A stretch of 64,000 bases of DNA from NCBI GenBank assembly GCA_024683955.1, contig JAIKXS010000073.1:1-64000 (forward strand). The letters are read 5' to 3'. Position numbers and translations under genes: made by a program. Below are positions 27,778-37,803 of the stretch, one piece after another. Position 1 is the first letter of the stretch. The number at the start of each line of letters is the position of its first letter. This stretch comes from Desulfovibrio sp. (GTDB lineage: Bacteria > Desulfobacterota > Desulfovibrionia > Desulfovibrionales > Desulfovibrionaceae). The notes under the pieces were generated by a model. That model made no database searches, was not told the DNA's origin, and saw only the letters and a list, made by a program, of their open reading frames with translations.

Positions 27778-29637
27778 TTATGGTGTTGCACTTTCAGGGA
27801 TATGCTGCCGTTTTTCCAGGGCCACATTTGTGCCGTTTTCCGAGTACTGCTCTTCAATAGCGCGGGCAAAATTCTTTTTGAGCCAGGCCGTATCGTAGAT
27901 GTCCCTGAGAACAATGGGCTTTCTTGATTTTTCACCTGGCGGGAAAATGGCTGTGAGCGGAATGCTGCGGCTTCCCAGTGTTGTGAGAAGGTAGGTCGCG
28001 GCGGCATTGGCCTGGGTGAGGTCTGCTTTCATCATGAGAAAATCATGCTTATCAAGGAGAGATTGCATGGTTTCATCCGTCAGAACGGTTTTCTCAAGAA
28101 ATTTGCAATTAGGGCACCAATCAGCTGTAAACTGCACGAGAATCATTCGTTTGCCAAGATTGCTTGTAAAGAGCTCAGGAGTAAAGGTCTGCCAGGCGAG
28201 CGGGCGTGCCTGCGGGGTCAGAAGAGAAACGATGGAGCCCGTGAAGATGGCAATACAGAGAATCCCCAAAAGGCGTTTCCTGAGCGGAGATGCGCCATTC
28301 CTGCAGTACTTCCCCCAGACGCTCGCCGCGACGGCGATGAAAAGAAGGGTGGCAAGTATGTGGATATACATTTCCTGTGGCAGGATGGAGAGAAGATAGA
28401 TGGCTGTACCAAGCAGAAAATATCCCACGATATGCTCGACCACATTCATCCATGGACCTGATTTCGGAAGCAGCAGAACGGCCCTGGGCCAGAGGGAGAA
28501 GAGCAGATAGGGCAGTGCCATGCCAAGCCCAATGAACCAGAAAATCAGCATAAGGACCGCGAGAGGCTGCGTAAAGGCCCATCCGAGCACGCCGCCAAGA
28601 AGTGGCCCGCTGCAGGGTGTGGCCAGAAAAGTGGTCATAAGACCCGTAAAATAGGCGTTGAGATAAGGGCTCTTCGTTGAATCGCTGAGTTTCAGATCGA
28701 TAACCGGCAGCGAAAAGACCTCGAGCATTGACAGGCCCATGAGAAAGACAAAGCAGAGCATGAGGAGGACAAGGGTCTGATTTTGGAAAAGCTGTCCCCA
28801 AATAAAATCGGCAAGTCCGAGAATCAGGGCAAGAAGGGTGAAAAAGGTTAGAATGCCGGCAGAAAAGCAGAGGTTGTGGCGTCTGAAAAGACGAATGCGC
28901 TCGCTTTCGCTCTGTGCACCAATTAGAAGCAGCCCGCTCATCTTGAACGTGAGTACCGGCAGAACACAGGGCATGATATTCAGAATGAGGCCTGCCAGAA
29001 GACCGAAGAGCATAGCCTTTGAAAGAGTGGTGATTTCAAGGCTTTTGTCGGCATAAACAGGATCGAGTGTCACTGCAAATGAATCGGGTGGGGGAAGCGG
29101 GGCGGGCGTCTCCGGCTTTGGCACTGGATGGGCGCTCTCCTTTGGCTTTGTGTCGATGGCCTCCGAGAATTGTACTGCCCATGGTTCCTTTGAGAGCTCG
29201 GGCAGAGTTCGGGGAATTGTTCCCTTAAGTGAAAGATTGACGGGAATGCAATTGTGTTCCGAGCAGAGCAAAAGACTCAGAGATCCAGTGTAGTGGGCAC
29301 CTGCAGCCTCTGCCGGAAGCTGGGTAAAGAGGGGAAACTCGTCTTCGTAGACAAAGATTGAGTGATCGGGGGCGTAGAAGTCCCGCTGAGCAGCTCCCTT
29401 GGGGTAGATTATGGTGAGTGATTCGTTGTTGACCGTAAGCTCGCATTCTGTCGGGCGGCCTATGTCGCGTGTTTCGTTAGAGTAGGCGTGGTATCCGTCG
29501 GGAAGGGTGACAAAGAGGGCGCACGCCAGTCGCTCCCCGTCGAGTGCGCAGCGCAGCTTTGTCGATACGCCGTGGGCGCTGAGGGGGGCGGAGAGAAGGA
29601 AGAGAAAAAAGGGAATAAGAAAAAGACGTAAAAGCAT
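27778..29637 (-). CDS. dsbD: Thiol:disulfide interchange protein DsbD
   Basis: DsbD carries reducing power from cytoplasmic thioredoxin across the inner membrane to periplasmic partners. All three parts are present in 619 residues. The N-terminal periplasmic domain has CSEHNC near residue 125. The eight-helix membrane domain has the paired Cys motifs NIMPCVLPVL (about 218) and TPCSGPLLG (about 337). The C-terminal thioredoxin-like domain has ADWCPNCK (about 515). A signal peptide covers the first 20 residues. It probably supports cytochrome c maturation and periplasmic Cys reduction, which fits the NrfA gene at the window's end. Confidence 0.96.
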   Translation of the reverse strand: MLLRLFLIPFFLFLLSAPLSAHGVSTKLRCALDGERLACALFVTLPDGYHAYSNETRDIGRPTECELTVNNESLTIIYPKGAAQRDFYAPDHSIFVYEDEFPLFTQLPAEAAGAHYTGSLSLLLCSEHNCIPVNLSLKGTIPRTLPELSKEPWAVQFSEAIDTKPKESAHPVPKPETPAPLPPPDSFAVTLDPVYADKSLEITTLSKAMLFGLLAGLILNIMPCVLPVLTFKMSGLLLIGAQSESERIRLFRRHNLCFSAGILTFFTLLALILGLADFIWGQLFQNQTLVLLMLCFVFLMGLSMLEVFSLPVIDLKLSDSTKSPYLNAYFTGLMTTFLATPCSGPLLGGVLGWAFTQPLAVLMLIFWFIGLGMALPYLLFSLWPRAVLLLPKSGPWMNVVEHIVGYFLLGTAIYLLSILPQEMYIHILATLLFIAVAASVWGKYCRNGASPLRKRLLGILCIAIFTGSIVSLLTPQARPLAWQTFTPELFTSNLGKRMILVQFTADWCPNCKFLEKTVLTDETMQSLLDKHDFLMMKADLTQANAAATYLLTTLGSRSIPLTAIFPPGEKSRKPIVLRDIYDTAWLKKNFARAIEEQYSENGTNVALEKRQHIPESATP

Positions 29638-30345
29638 CGATACGTATTGATAGAGTGGTTATAAAACGGAAAAATGTCTCCAAATGCCGTCACGGATCAG
29701 GTCACGTTTTGGACCTCACACCCGACTGTCGAGGCCTCGAAAGATATACAGGCGTTGACACGTAACTCCGAGCGCCGCAATGCACCGCGCCGCAACGGGG
29801 CGACACCACATCTAGGGTATACGAGAGCTGAGCTTTTGTGAATCAGTAAAACGGGCGGCAAGTGTCCCCTTCCTTAAATTCTTTTTCAGGAGTCCCGGGG
29901 GGCAGGTTGAAAACGAATATTCGTATGGCGGACTTCCCTTCAACATGTGCGAGAAAACTTATCCGTCCGAGAAATAGGCAAATAGACGGCGCAGGCCGGT
30001 TGATGTCCATTTTTTCCTTCGGAGGGACCTCAATGGCGAAGAGATATGCCGGTTGACATCTTTCCCCACCCAACGTCGGGGGATTTCTGGCGAGACGGGT
30101 TCCAGCTTCAACGAGACTGCCCAGGATGAACATCACTTGGTTTTCGCTTTCAGATTCCTGCAGTGGGGAATTTTACGGCAGCAAACCAGCGCCCTGTTCC
30201 CCCATGCCCCACTATTTCTCCACAGCTTGACAGGGATCGCCCAGCCAGGGGTATGTTGGAACAGGAAAGGCATAGTGGCAATGAATTTCCAGTTACGGTG
30301 CGCCTTATTCTCTCGCCCCGAAGGGCGGGTGGGGCGGCGCGTTCG
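29638..30345. other. Intergenic region between dsbD and greA
   Basis: No gene is supported. A 97-residue minus-strand frame (29843-30136) is open but has no family motif or ribosome binding site. The greA terminator begins at the right edge. Confidence 0.5.
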
Positions 30346-30383
30346 AAAAAAAAAGACCAGCCGTAAGCCCGACTGGTCTTTTT
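30346..30383 (-). terminator. Terminator after greA
   Basis: AAAAAGACCAG and CTGGTCTTTTT form an 11-bp stem around a short loop containing GTAAGCCC. A-run and T-run on the two sides make it usable in both directions. It lies 22 bases past the greA stop on the minus strand. Confidence 0.85.
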
Positions 30384-30405
30384 CATACACAAAGAATTCG
30401 CTGCC

Positions 30406-30894
30406 TTACTGGAGAACGCTGCTCCCCTTGAAAGAAATGCTTAAAATTTCGTAGGTTACACGGCCTCTGGGGATTGAGATGGTCACTTCGTCTCCTTCCT
30501 CCTTGCCAAGAAGGGCCTGCCCAACGGGGGAAACAAAAGAAATGGAACCCTTTGTGGGATTGGCTTCATCGGGACCGAGGATCGTATAGGTTTTCTTTTC
30601 CCCACTGTCGACATCCTCCAATTCCACCGTGCAGCCAAAGACCACCTTGTCGCCGCTCAATGTGTCCAAGTCAACAACTTTGTATTGCCCAAGACGACTT
30701 TCTATGTATTTGATACGCGCTTCCGTCATCCCCTGACGTTCACGGGCGGCATCATAGCCTGCGTTTTCGCTCAAATCCCCTTCTTCACGGGCTTCTTTGA
30801 TCGCCTGGATAATGGCTGGCCGTTCATTTTTCAGTTTTTCCAATTCTTCTTCCAATCGTTTGTATCCTTGAATGGAAATCGGCATTGTTGGCAT
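30406..30894 (-). CDS. greA: Transcription elongation factor GreA
   Basis: GreA enters the secondary channel of RNA polymerase and rescues backtracked complexes by stimulating transcript cleavage. The 162-residue protein has the coiled-coil tip motif EEGDLSENAGYDAARERQ near residue 38, with the acidic residues needed for cleavage. The C-terminal FKBP-like domain carries PVGQALLGKEEGDEV. The ATG at 30894 has GAGG upstream; a second ATG at 30885 is possible. The gene is alone with its own terminator. Confidence 0.96.
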   Translation of the reverse strand: MPTMPISIQGYKRLEEELEKLKNERPAIIQAIKEAREEGDLSENAGYDAARERQGMTEARIKYIESRLGQYKVVDLDTLSGDKVVFGCTVELEDVDSGEKKTYTILGPDEANPTKGSISFVSPVGQALLGKEEGDEVTISIPRGRVTYEILSISFKGSSVLQ

Positions 30895-31469
30895 GGGTAT
30901 CCTCGTATGACAAAAAAAGTGTCCCGCTGCCAAAACAGCGGAACCACATTGTGTGCTCCCTGGGGGGAGAAAATACTCTGCGTGCCCCTGTTTTTTTGTG
31001 GTTACAGCCTTTTTGTGATTTCGGAAAAGGAGTTCTCGCGTTTGCCAGCGTAAAAAAGCAGCTCAAAGGGAAACAGAAATCATGGCAGTAACGAAAAGAA
31101 AAGGGGAACGGCTTATACAAAGAACAGTAATACTAAGACCATCCAGAAACAGATGGTCTGAATGGTCTTTCTTGAATTTTTTTGACTGATCTGAAAAAAG
31201 GATTGACCGCCTTGCGTACCCGCATGCGGTCTTAAGAAATATGTTCCTGCAAGAAATATGAACGAAAAGAAGACGTTCGTCAAGATCTTTTTTTGGGGGG
31301 GCAAAAAGGCATACTTTCGCAATCCTGGCATGCGCTGCAAGGTCCATTAACCCCAGAGAATCGTCGGAATATTTTTCTTGTCCAAAGACTTCAAGCAGGG
31401 TATTTTCTTTCGTCAGACTGGGACTCCCCGAGAACACACTGTCAACCCATAGGATGTTTTTTTCGTGCT
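30895..31469. other. Divergent intergenic region with a small hairpin
   Basis: No gene is supported. An 8-bp inverted repeat (AGACCATC 31136-31143, GATGGTCT 31152-31159) is followed by a further copy of ATGGTCTTTC, so two alternative hairpins are possible. This may be a regulatory leader or chance. Promoters of greA and of the flippase-like gene should lie here. Confidence 0.35.
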
Positions 31470-32999
31470 ATGAAGAAAAATTTTTTTCGCTACCTAGGTC
31501 CCGTACTTGTCAGCGCTGTTTTCTGCCTTGCCATCTATCTTCTCTACCACAAGCTGAAGCAATACAGTATTGCAGAAATCCGGGATTCCATGAGCATGGT
31601 CTCCTCGTGGAGAATATTCGCCTGTCTTCTTGGTACCGCCGTGAGCTATGTTATCCTCATGGGCTATGACTTTCTGGCCATTCGTGCCATTCACAAGCGT
31701 CTTTCCCTCCCACGCCTCTGCCTTGTGTCGTTTGTGGGGCAGACGGTCAGTTACAATTTCGGTGCACTCCTTGGCGGCACGGCCGTGCGCTACCGCTTTT
31801 ATTCGGCCTGGAATTTTACCGTGACTGACATTGTCCGTCTTGTACTCATGCTTGCCGTAACGTTCTGGGTGGGTGTCCTTGGAACCTGCGGCATATTTTT
31901 TGTTATTGCTCCTCCCCATATACCAGAGGAACTTGCCGTTCACATCCCCTTTGCTGATCTGCGTATTTTAGGGGGAATCCTCTTTTTTGTGGCCTTTATC
32001 TACATATTCCTCTGCTTCAGGGTCAGACACCCCATCCACGTTTTTGGAAAAGAATTTGTCTTTCCGCCAGCAAAGCTTGCTGTCTGGCAGTTTATAGTAG
32101 CCTCCGTGGATATCATCGCAGCCGCATTCTGCATGTATATCCTTCTCCCGGGAAGCCTTGGCATCAGCTTCTGGGATTTTGTTCCAAGCTATCTTCTGGC
32201 ACAGGTTGCGGTTGTTCTGACCCATGTGCCGGGAGGCGTGGGGATTTTTGAGCTTGTAATCATCAATCTCACTCATACAGATCAGACACAGATTGTCTTT
32301 GCTGCTGTTCTGCTCTTCCGTCTTTTCTACTATATTATCCCTCTTCTTCTTGCGGCCCTGATTTTAGCGGGATACGAAGTCAGAACAAGGAGGTCCTCCT
32401 TCCGTGATCTCCGCAGAAAGATCAATATCATTTCCCATTCCGTGGCGGCCTATGGGACCTTCGGGCTTGGGGTCGCCTTTCTCATTTCGGCCTTTTATCC
32501 GCTTCCTTATGCCCTCATTCATGACGTTTCGACCTCCTCTGCTTTTCTTTCAGCCTTAGGGGAGTATCTTCTGGGTGCCACGGGCTTCCTCCTTCTTCTC
32601 TTCTCCTACGGGCTGGAGCACAAGGAGAGCGCGTCCCTTCCGTTGACGTGGATCCTTCTCCTGCTCGGAGGGCTTGGGGCCTTCCTCCACAGCGGCTCAT
32701 ACCTTCTTCCCTTGGTTGCCGTTGTGTTTCTTGCCGTGCTTTTTCTTCTTAAACCCCGTTTTTACAGAACACGTTTTTTCCTGCTTCACGGCCTTCCGGT
32801 ATATTGGCTTTTAGCCTCTCTTGTCGCGCTTCTTCTTGTTGTGAGTGCTGCCCTTGTTTACTATTACGGATCGTTGAACCTTGAAACACTTCTGGGCAAC
32901 ACCCAGCACATCAATGCGTGCAGGGCTCTTAGGGCGTCCTTTTTCCTTCTTTTGCTTTCCGGTATGGCTTTTTCACTTTTGCGGCAGGGCGATCGATAG
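31470..32999 (+). CDS. MprF-type flippase-domain membrane protein (lysylphosphatidylglycerol synthase TM region family)
   Basis: The 509-residue protein is almost wholly membrane-embedded, with about a dozen or more hydrophobic helices. It has the UPF0104/MprF N-terminal signatures FVGQTVSYNFGALLGGTAVRYRFY (about residues 88-111) and THVPGGVGIFELVI (about 251-264). Full MprF has a further C-terminal aminoacyl-transferase domain that makes Lys- or Ala-phosphatidylglycerol; that domain is absent here. A lipid-flippase-like role is therefore inferred from the family alone. Start choice is weak: the ATG at 31470 matches the family beginning, but no good ribosome binding site is close. It stands alone. 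Confidence 0.85.
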   Translation: MKKNFFRYLGPVLVSAVFCLAIYLLYHKLKQYSIAEIRDSMSMVSSWRIFACLLGTAVSYVILMGYDFLAIRAIHKRLSLPRLCLVSFVGQTVSYNFGALLGGTAVRYRFYSAWNFTVTDIVRLVLMLAVTFWVGVLGTCGIFFVIAPPHIPEELAVHIPFADLRILGGILFFVAFIYIFLCFRVRHPIHVFGKEFVFPPAKLAVWQFIVASVDIIAAAFCMYILLPGSLGISFWDFVPSYLLAQVAVVLTHVPGGVGIFELVIINLTHTDQTQIVFAAVLLFRLFYYIIPLLLAALILAGYEVRTRRSSFRDLRRKINIISHSVAAYGTFGLGVAFLISAFYPLPYALIHDVSTSSAFLSALGEYLLGATGFLLLLFSYGLEHKESASLPLTWILLLLGGLGAFLHSGSYLLPLVAVVFLAVLFLLKPRFYRTRFFLLHGLPVYWLLASLVALLLVVSAALVYYYGSLNLETLLGNTQHINACRALRASFFLLLLSGMAFSLLRQGDR

Positions 33000-33646
33000 A
33001 GGCCCGGCTCCTGCGCGTCCTGTTTTTCTAATGCGGTGACAGAATGCATGTACGGAGACGTCCCTGAAAATTGTTCGCTGTACCGGAAAAGGATGATTCG
33101 AGCTTCCTTTGAAGAGGATGACAGAAAAAGAGCAAGCATTCTCTTCCGCTCTCAGACGTGTCAGCGTTGAATCAGATTCATCTTTATCTGTGGAACGTTA
33201 AGGGGCGTATCTTCTGCAGCATGACGCCATCCCCGTTGTACATTGCGGTCAAATAACCGGCATCACGACTGTATTTCTTTGCGTTTTTTGTTCTTATGCG
33301 AGGGCCCGTGTGCCTCCCGTCAGCCTTGTAGCTTTGGTACGGAAAGATCCAGGACTGCGATTCCCTGCATTTTTGAATACGTGTTAAAGAAGGGCTCCAG
33401 TCTGCTGCGGGGAGCACAGAGCTTGAAGGGGTCTTCCTTTGCAAAAGCAGCCATGTATATCTGGTCTGCAATCATGTCTGACATGGCCCGCATTGCATTG
33501 AATGCCGGTCATTTCTGCAGGTTTTTCTACTCTGGGTTCCCAAATACCAATAAAAAAACGCATATAAGAGCGTTCATTTCCATTTGGCTCATATATACGT
33601 TTTTTTTGGGGAATGTGACCTGTGTTACTTTTGCGTTTCCGCGGGA
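33000..33646. other. Intergenic region with a possible coding remnant
   Basis: No intact gene is seen. On the minus strand about 33340-33520 encodes a protein-like run (with MRAMSDMIADQIYM and later LEPFFNTYSKMQGIAVL) that ends at a stop near 33340. It has no start or recognisable family. It may be the relic of a decayed gene. Confidence 0.35.
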
Positions 33647-34180
33647 CTAGGGACGTGTGAGAAGAACCTGATCAACTCCGTCCCGTTCCTCCAGACTTAC
33701 CATGATCTGCTCATCATGACGGGTTTTGACGCTTTTTCCGATGAAGTCGGCCTGGATGGGCAACTCTCTGTGGCCGCGGTCAATAAGGACAAGGAGCTTC
33801 ACGGTCTTCGGGCGTCCGTAGTCGAGGAGGGCGTCAAGAGCTGCCCGAACTGTTCTTCCGCTGAAGAGAACGTCGTCGATAAGGACTACGGTTTTGTCCG
33901 TGATATCTGTCGGAATGCAGGATGTGCCAATGACGGGCTGTTCCTTGATGCTTGTCCAGTCATCACGGTAGAGATTGATGTCCAGAGTTCCCTGCTCAAA
34001 GTTCTTCTTCCCTTTCTCGGCAAGAAGCCTCCCGAGACGTCTTGCGAGGTCGGCACCTCTCCGCTCAATACCTATGAGAACGCATTCCTCTTCTTTATCG
34101 AGCACTTCAAGCAGCTGTGAGCCAAGACGGTCGAGGACAAGGGCCATGGATGTGTGGTCGAGAATACATTCCTGGAACAT
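33647..34180 (-). CDS. pyrR: Bifunctional pyrimidine regulator / uracil phosphoribosyltransferase PyrR
   Basis: PyrR binds pyr-operon mRNA as an attenuator in many bacteria and can also make UMP from uracil and PRPP. The 177-residue protein has the PRPP loop VVLIDDVLFSGRTVRAALDAL near residue 97. It also has the early ERRGADLARRL and the family segment LDINLYRDD. The ribosome binding site is GGAG 5 bases from the ATG. It is about 14 kb from pyrBC and alone, so either regulation in trans or only the enzymatic role is possible. Confidence 0.94.
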   Translation of the reverse strand: MFQECILDHTSMALVLDRLGSQLLEVLDKEEECVLIGIERRGADLARRLGRLLAEKGKKNFEQGTLDINLYRDDWTSIKEQPVIGTSCIPTDITDKTVVLIDDVLFSGRTVRAALDALLDYGRPKTVKLLVLIDRGHRELPIQADFIGKSVKTRHDEQIMVSLEERDGVDQVLLTRP

Positions 34181-34371
34181 GAGGTTCTCCTTTTGGTGGC
34201 AACGGTTCCGCTGTCCCCCATTGTAGAACGGACGTCATCACAGCGTCGTCCCTCTGTGCCTGTGGGCGTAACCTGTTCTTGACTTTTTCGTTCTCTCTTC
34301 GCAAACTGTCTTTTTTGGAAGTCTAAAGATTTCCGCCCTCCTCCGCAACTCTACGATTCTTTCCTGCCCAT

Positions 34372-37300
34372 ATGTCAGACGCCGTTTTTTTGCTTCCTCC
34401 CCAAGGTCAGGAGCGCCGCATTGAGCGCAGCGGACATGCCACGCTCTGCCGCTTTGTCAAAAGGACCCTTGACGCCGGCCGTACGGCCGTCTGTGTCACG
34501 ACCGATGCCGAGCATGCCGCGCACATCCGTTCCCTCCTGCCTCTTTTTTTTTCGGAACGTCCCGAAGAACAGCTGAAGCCGCTCTGGGAACAGGTCATTC
34601 TTGATTTCCCACCGGTTCTGAAAAAAAACAGCCGGGAGTCCGTGGCAAAGACCATTGCCGCTCTGTACTCCTTAACCAAACCGACTCCCCGCTGTCTTCT
34701 TGCCTCTCTTGAAAGTCTTTTGCTTTGCCATCTTCCCCTTGACTATTTCGGAACAAGGACCCTCGATTTGAGTCCAACGCAGGAGTACGCGCCGGAACTC
34801 GTGCTCGAGCAGGCAATCGATTGGGGATATGTCCGGGTTCCTATGGTGGGCGAGGTCGGCGACATTGCCCTGCGTGGCGATATTCTCGATATTTTTCCCC
34901 CAGGCTATGCCAAACCGCTGCGTCTTGAATTTTTTGGAGACACGCTCGAGGAAATACGTCTCTTTGATGCGGAGACGCAGCGCTCAAAGCAAAATATCTC
35001 TGACGCGACCATCCTCCCCATGACACCCTCCGGCCTCTCCGGGGCAGAGAAAGAAACCGCCGTTGCGCGGCTCGACCGCCTTCAGGCGGAAGGTCGTCTT
35101 TCAGAAAATGCCCACTACAGTCTGAAAAAGGCCCTTGATGGAGGCCCGTCACTTATATTGCCGCCCCTCCTTTTTGCAAACGCAAGTCTTTTTGAAGACT
35201 GGCTTGATCCGGGCGCGGTTTTTTTTCTCCCAAACGAAGTGGAGCTCGTGACGGAGCTTGTTCATGAACGTGAGGAGCTGAAAGCTGTTCTCGAAGACGA
35301 AAACGCGAGTTTTTTGCAGCCTGCCCAGCTCGTCTTACGGAAAACGCAGCGCCCCCAGCCCTGGCCGAAATTTTCCCGCCTTGTCTTTACTGAAGAGCTC
35401 ATCGGGGCAAATATTGAAGGCGAGGTCTGGCAGGAACGGCGTATTGACTCCTTCGAGGCGCTTTTTCCTGAAAAAGAAGCCCGTGACAGACCCTGGCAGG
35501 CCCTTCTTTCAGCCCTCAAGGTATGGACCTCAAAGTACCGTCAGGTGCTTTTGTGCTTTACCTCCCATAAGGGGCGGAACAAGTTTTTGAAACTTTGCGA
35601 GCAGGAACCCTTTTCCTTTAAGCAAGGCTACGCCGAGGGAGAAACAGGTCTCTTCGCACTTGTGGCCCCCTTTCGAAAGGGTGTTGAACTTCTTTGGGAC
35701 GGAAGTCTCATTCTCGGCGAGGACATTCTTTTCCCGCGGGCCAAGAAACCCGCAAGGCACGCTTCTTCCTTCCGGGGACTCCGTTCCTTTGACGGCATCA
35801 GGGAAGGAGATCTGCTTGTCCACAGAGATTACGGCATAGGACGCTTTGGCGGTTTGCATCTTCTGACCGTCAATTCGGTTGAAAACGACTTCTTGCTCAT
35901 TGAGTACGCAGGGCGTGACAAACTCTATGTGCCGGCTGACAATCTCTCTCTTATTCAGCGCTATAAGAGCGACGGGGCCGACCCGCCTCTGGATCGTCTT
36001 GGCGGGACCGGCTGGAAAAGCAGCCGTGACAAGGCCCGCAAGGCAATTGAGAAGATCGCTGCGGATCTCGTTGAAATGTATGCCTACAGGAAGGTTGCCA
36101 AGGGCTTTTCCTACGGGCCATTGAACGACCTCTATCATGAGTTTGAAGCCACGTTTGACTATGAGGAGACTCCTGATCAGGCCCGTGCCATACAGGACGT
36201 CCTTGATGATATGGCGAAAGATACGCCCATGGACCGCCTCGTCTGCGGCGATGTGGGCTTCGGGAAGACAGAGGTCGCCATGCGTGCGGCCTTCCGCTGC
36301 GCCCTCGAGGGACGGCAGGTCGCCATGCTTTGCCCGACAACTGTCCTGGCTGAACAGCATTATCAGACTTTTCGTTCGCGCCTGACCGGCTTCCCCGTGA
36401 CCGTGGGCCTTCTAAGCCGTTTTGTTTCCAGAACAAAACAGAAACAGGTCCTTGATGCCGCGGCGCGGGGCTCGCTCGATATCCTTGTCGGAACCCACAG
36501 GCTCATCTCCAACGATGTGCAGTTGCCGAACCTCGGGCTTCTTATTCTTGACGAAGAGCAGCGTTTCGGGGTGCGCCATAAGGAGAAACTCAAGAGCCTG
36601 CGCAAGAACGTGGATGTCCTAACCCTTACGGCAACCCCCATTCCGAGGACCCTGCAACTTTCCATGTCGGGTATACGCGACCTCTCACTCATCGAAACCC
36701 CCCCGGAAAACCGGAAGGCCGTGACAACGCTCACCACCGAGCGCGACGATGCCTTCTTACGCACGGTGATCGAAGAGGAACTCGCAAGAAAGGGACAGGT
36801 TTTCTGGGTCTATAACCGGGTTCAGGGCCTTGAGAAGGTTGCGGACTATGTGCGGACGCTTCTCCCGGGCGCACGTGTCGCCTCAGCCCACGGTCAGCTG
36901 AGCGAAAGCGCTCTCGAAAGCGTTATGTACTCTTTCTGGCACGGAGAAATCGATGTGCTTGTCTGTACATCAATAGTCGAGTCGGGGCTTGATTTCCCAA
37001 ATGTCAACACCATCATCATTGATCAGGCTCATATGTTCGGCCTTGGCCAGCTGTATCAGCTGCGCGGACGGGTTGGAAGAAGCGACCGCCAGGCCTACTG
37101 CTACCTCATTGTGCCCGGCGGAACCCTTCCGCCCGTTGCTGCGGAACGACTTGGTATTTTGCAAAATCTTGACTATCTCGGGGCCGGTTTCCAACTTGCC
37201 ATGGAGGATTTGCGCCTGCGTGGAGCAGGGAACATCCTTGGCGAAGTGCAGTCTGGGCATATGAGCCGTATCGGCCTAGATCTCTACCTTGAAATGCTCG

Positions 37301-37803
37301 AGGATACGGTCGCGCGTCTTAAGGGCGAACCCGTCCTCCATGAGACAGACTGTGAAGTGAATCTTGGCGTCGGGGCACACATACCCGTATCCTACATGGA
37401 CGACAGTCGCGACCGCATGCATTTTTATAAGGCACTTACTTCTGCCGAAGGACATGCGGCTCGAGAGGTGATCGCCCTTGAAATGGCCGACCGTTTTGGG
37501 TCCATGCCCGTTGAAGTGCATAACTTCATTGCTGTTTTGGGCTTTAAGGAATGCCTTAGGGCGCTTCAGGTCGCCCGCGCCGATGTGTATCCGGACCGGG
37601 TAAGCCTCCACTGGGCTGACGGACAGACGTCAGTTTCTCCCGAGTCCATTATGCGTCTTGTGACGCAGGTTGCGGGAGCAAAGGTGACGCCTCCGGCAAC
37701 CCTGACGCTCCCCATGGAAACGGATCGTTCATTTGGCGAAGCTCTTTTTGATCTTGAAACGATTCTCGGTCGCCTGAACGAGAAGACCTCGCCCGTTGCC
37801 TGA
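34372..37803 (+). CDS. mfd: Transcription-repair coupling factor Mfd
   Basis: Mfd removes RNA polymerase stalled at lesions and recruits UvrA for repair. The 1143-residue product has the parts in order. The UvrB-like N-terminal region (ALRGDILDIFPPG near residue 165) comes first. The CarD-like RNA-polymerase-interaction domain follows from about residue 475 (GDLLVHRDYGIGRF). The helicase core has Walker A GDVGFGKTEVAMRAA (about 625), DEEQRFGV (about 727), LTATPIPRTLQ and RGRVGRSDRQAYCYL. The C-terminal domain has MADRFGSMPVEVHN. The ATG at 34372 fits the family length. It is a single gene with no visible operon partner. Confidence 0.97.
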   Translation: MSDAVFLLPPQGQERRIERSGHATLCRFVKRTLDAGRTAVCVTTDAEHAAHIRSLLPLFFSERPEEQLKPLWEQVILDFPPVLKKNSRESVAKTIAALYSLTKPTPRCLLASLESLLLCHLPLDYFGTRTLDLSPTQEYAPELVLEQAIDWGYVRVPMVGEVGDIALRGDILDIFPPGYAKPLRLEFFGDTLEEIRLFDAETQRSKQNISDATILPMTPSGLSGAEKETAVARLDRLQAEGRLSENAHYSLKKALDGGPSLILPPLLFANASLFEDWLDPGAVFFLPNEVELVTELVHEREELKAVLEDENASFLQPAQLVLRKTQRPQPWPKFSRLVFTEELIGANIEGEVWQERRIDSFEALFPEKEARDRPWQALLSALKVWTSKYRQVLLCFTSHKGRNKFLKLCEQEPFSFKQGYAEGETGLFALVAPFRKGVELLWDGSLILGEDILFPRAKKPARHASSFRGLRSFDGIREGDLLVHRDYGIGRFGGLHLLTVNSVENDFLLIEYAGRDKLYVPADNLSLIQRYKSDGADPPLDRLGGTGWKSSRDKARKAIEKIAADLVEMYAYRKVAKGFSYGPLNDLYHEFEATFDYEETPDQARAIQDVLDDMAKDTPMDRLVCGDVGFGKTEVAMRAAFRCALEGRQVAMLCPTTVLAEQHYQTFRSRLTGFPVTVGLLSRFVSRTKQKQVLDAAARGSLDILVGTHRLISNDVQLPNLGLLILDEEQRFGVRHKEKLKSLRKNVDVLTLTATPIPRTLQLSMSGIRDLSLIETPPENRKAVTTLTTERDDAFLRTVIEEELARKGQVFWVYNRVQGLEKVADYVRTLLPGARVASAHGQLSESALESVMYSFWHGEIDVLVCTSIVESGLDFPNVNTIIIDQAHMFGLGQLYQLRGRVGRSDRQAYCYLIVPGGTLPPVAAERLGILQNLDYLGAGFQLAMEDLRLRGAGNILGEVQSGHMSRIGLDLYLEMLEDTVARLKGEPVLHETDCEVNLGVGAHIPVSYMDDSRDRMHFYKALTSAEGHAAREVIALEMADRFGSMPVEVHNFIAVLGFKECLRALQVARADVYPDRVSLHWADGQTSVSPESIMRLVTQVAGAKVTPPATLTLPMETDRSFGEALFDLETILGRLNEKTSPVA

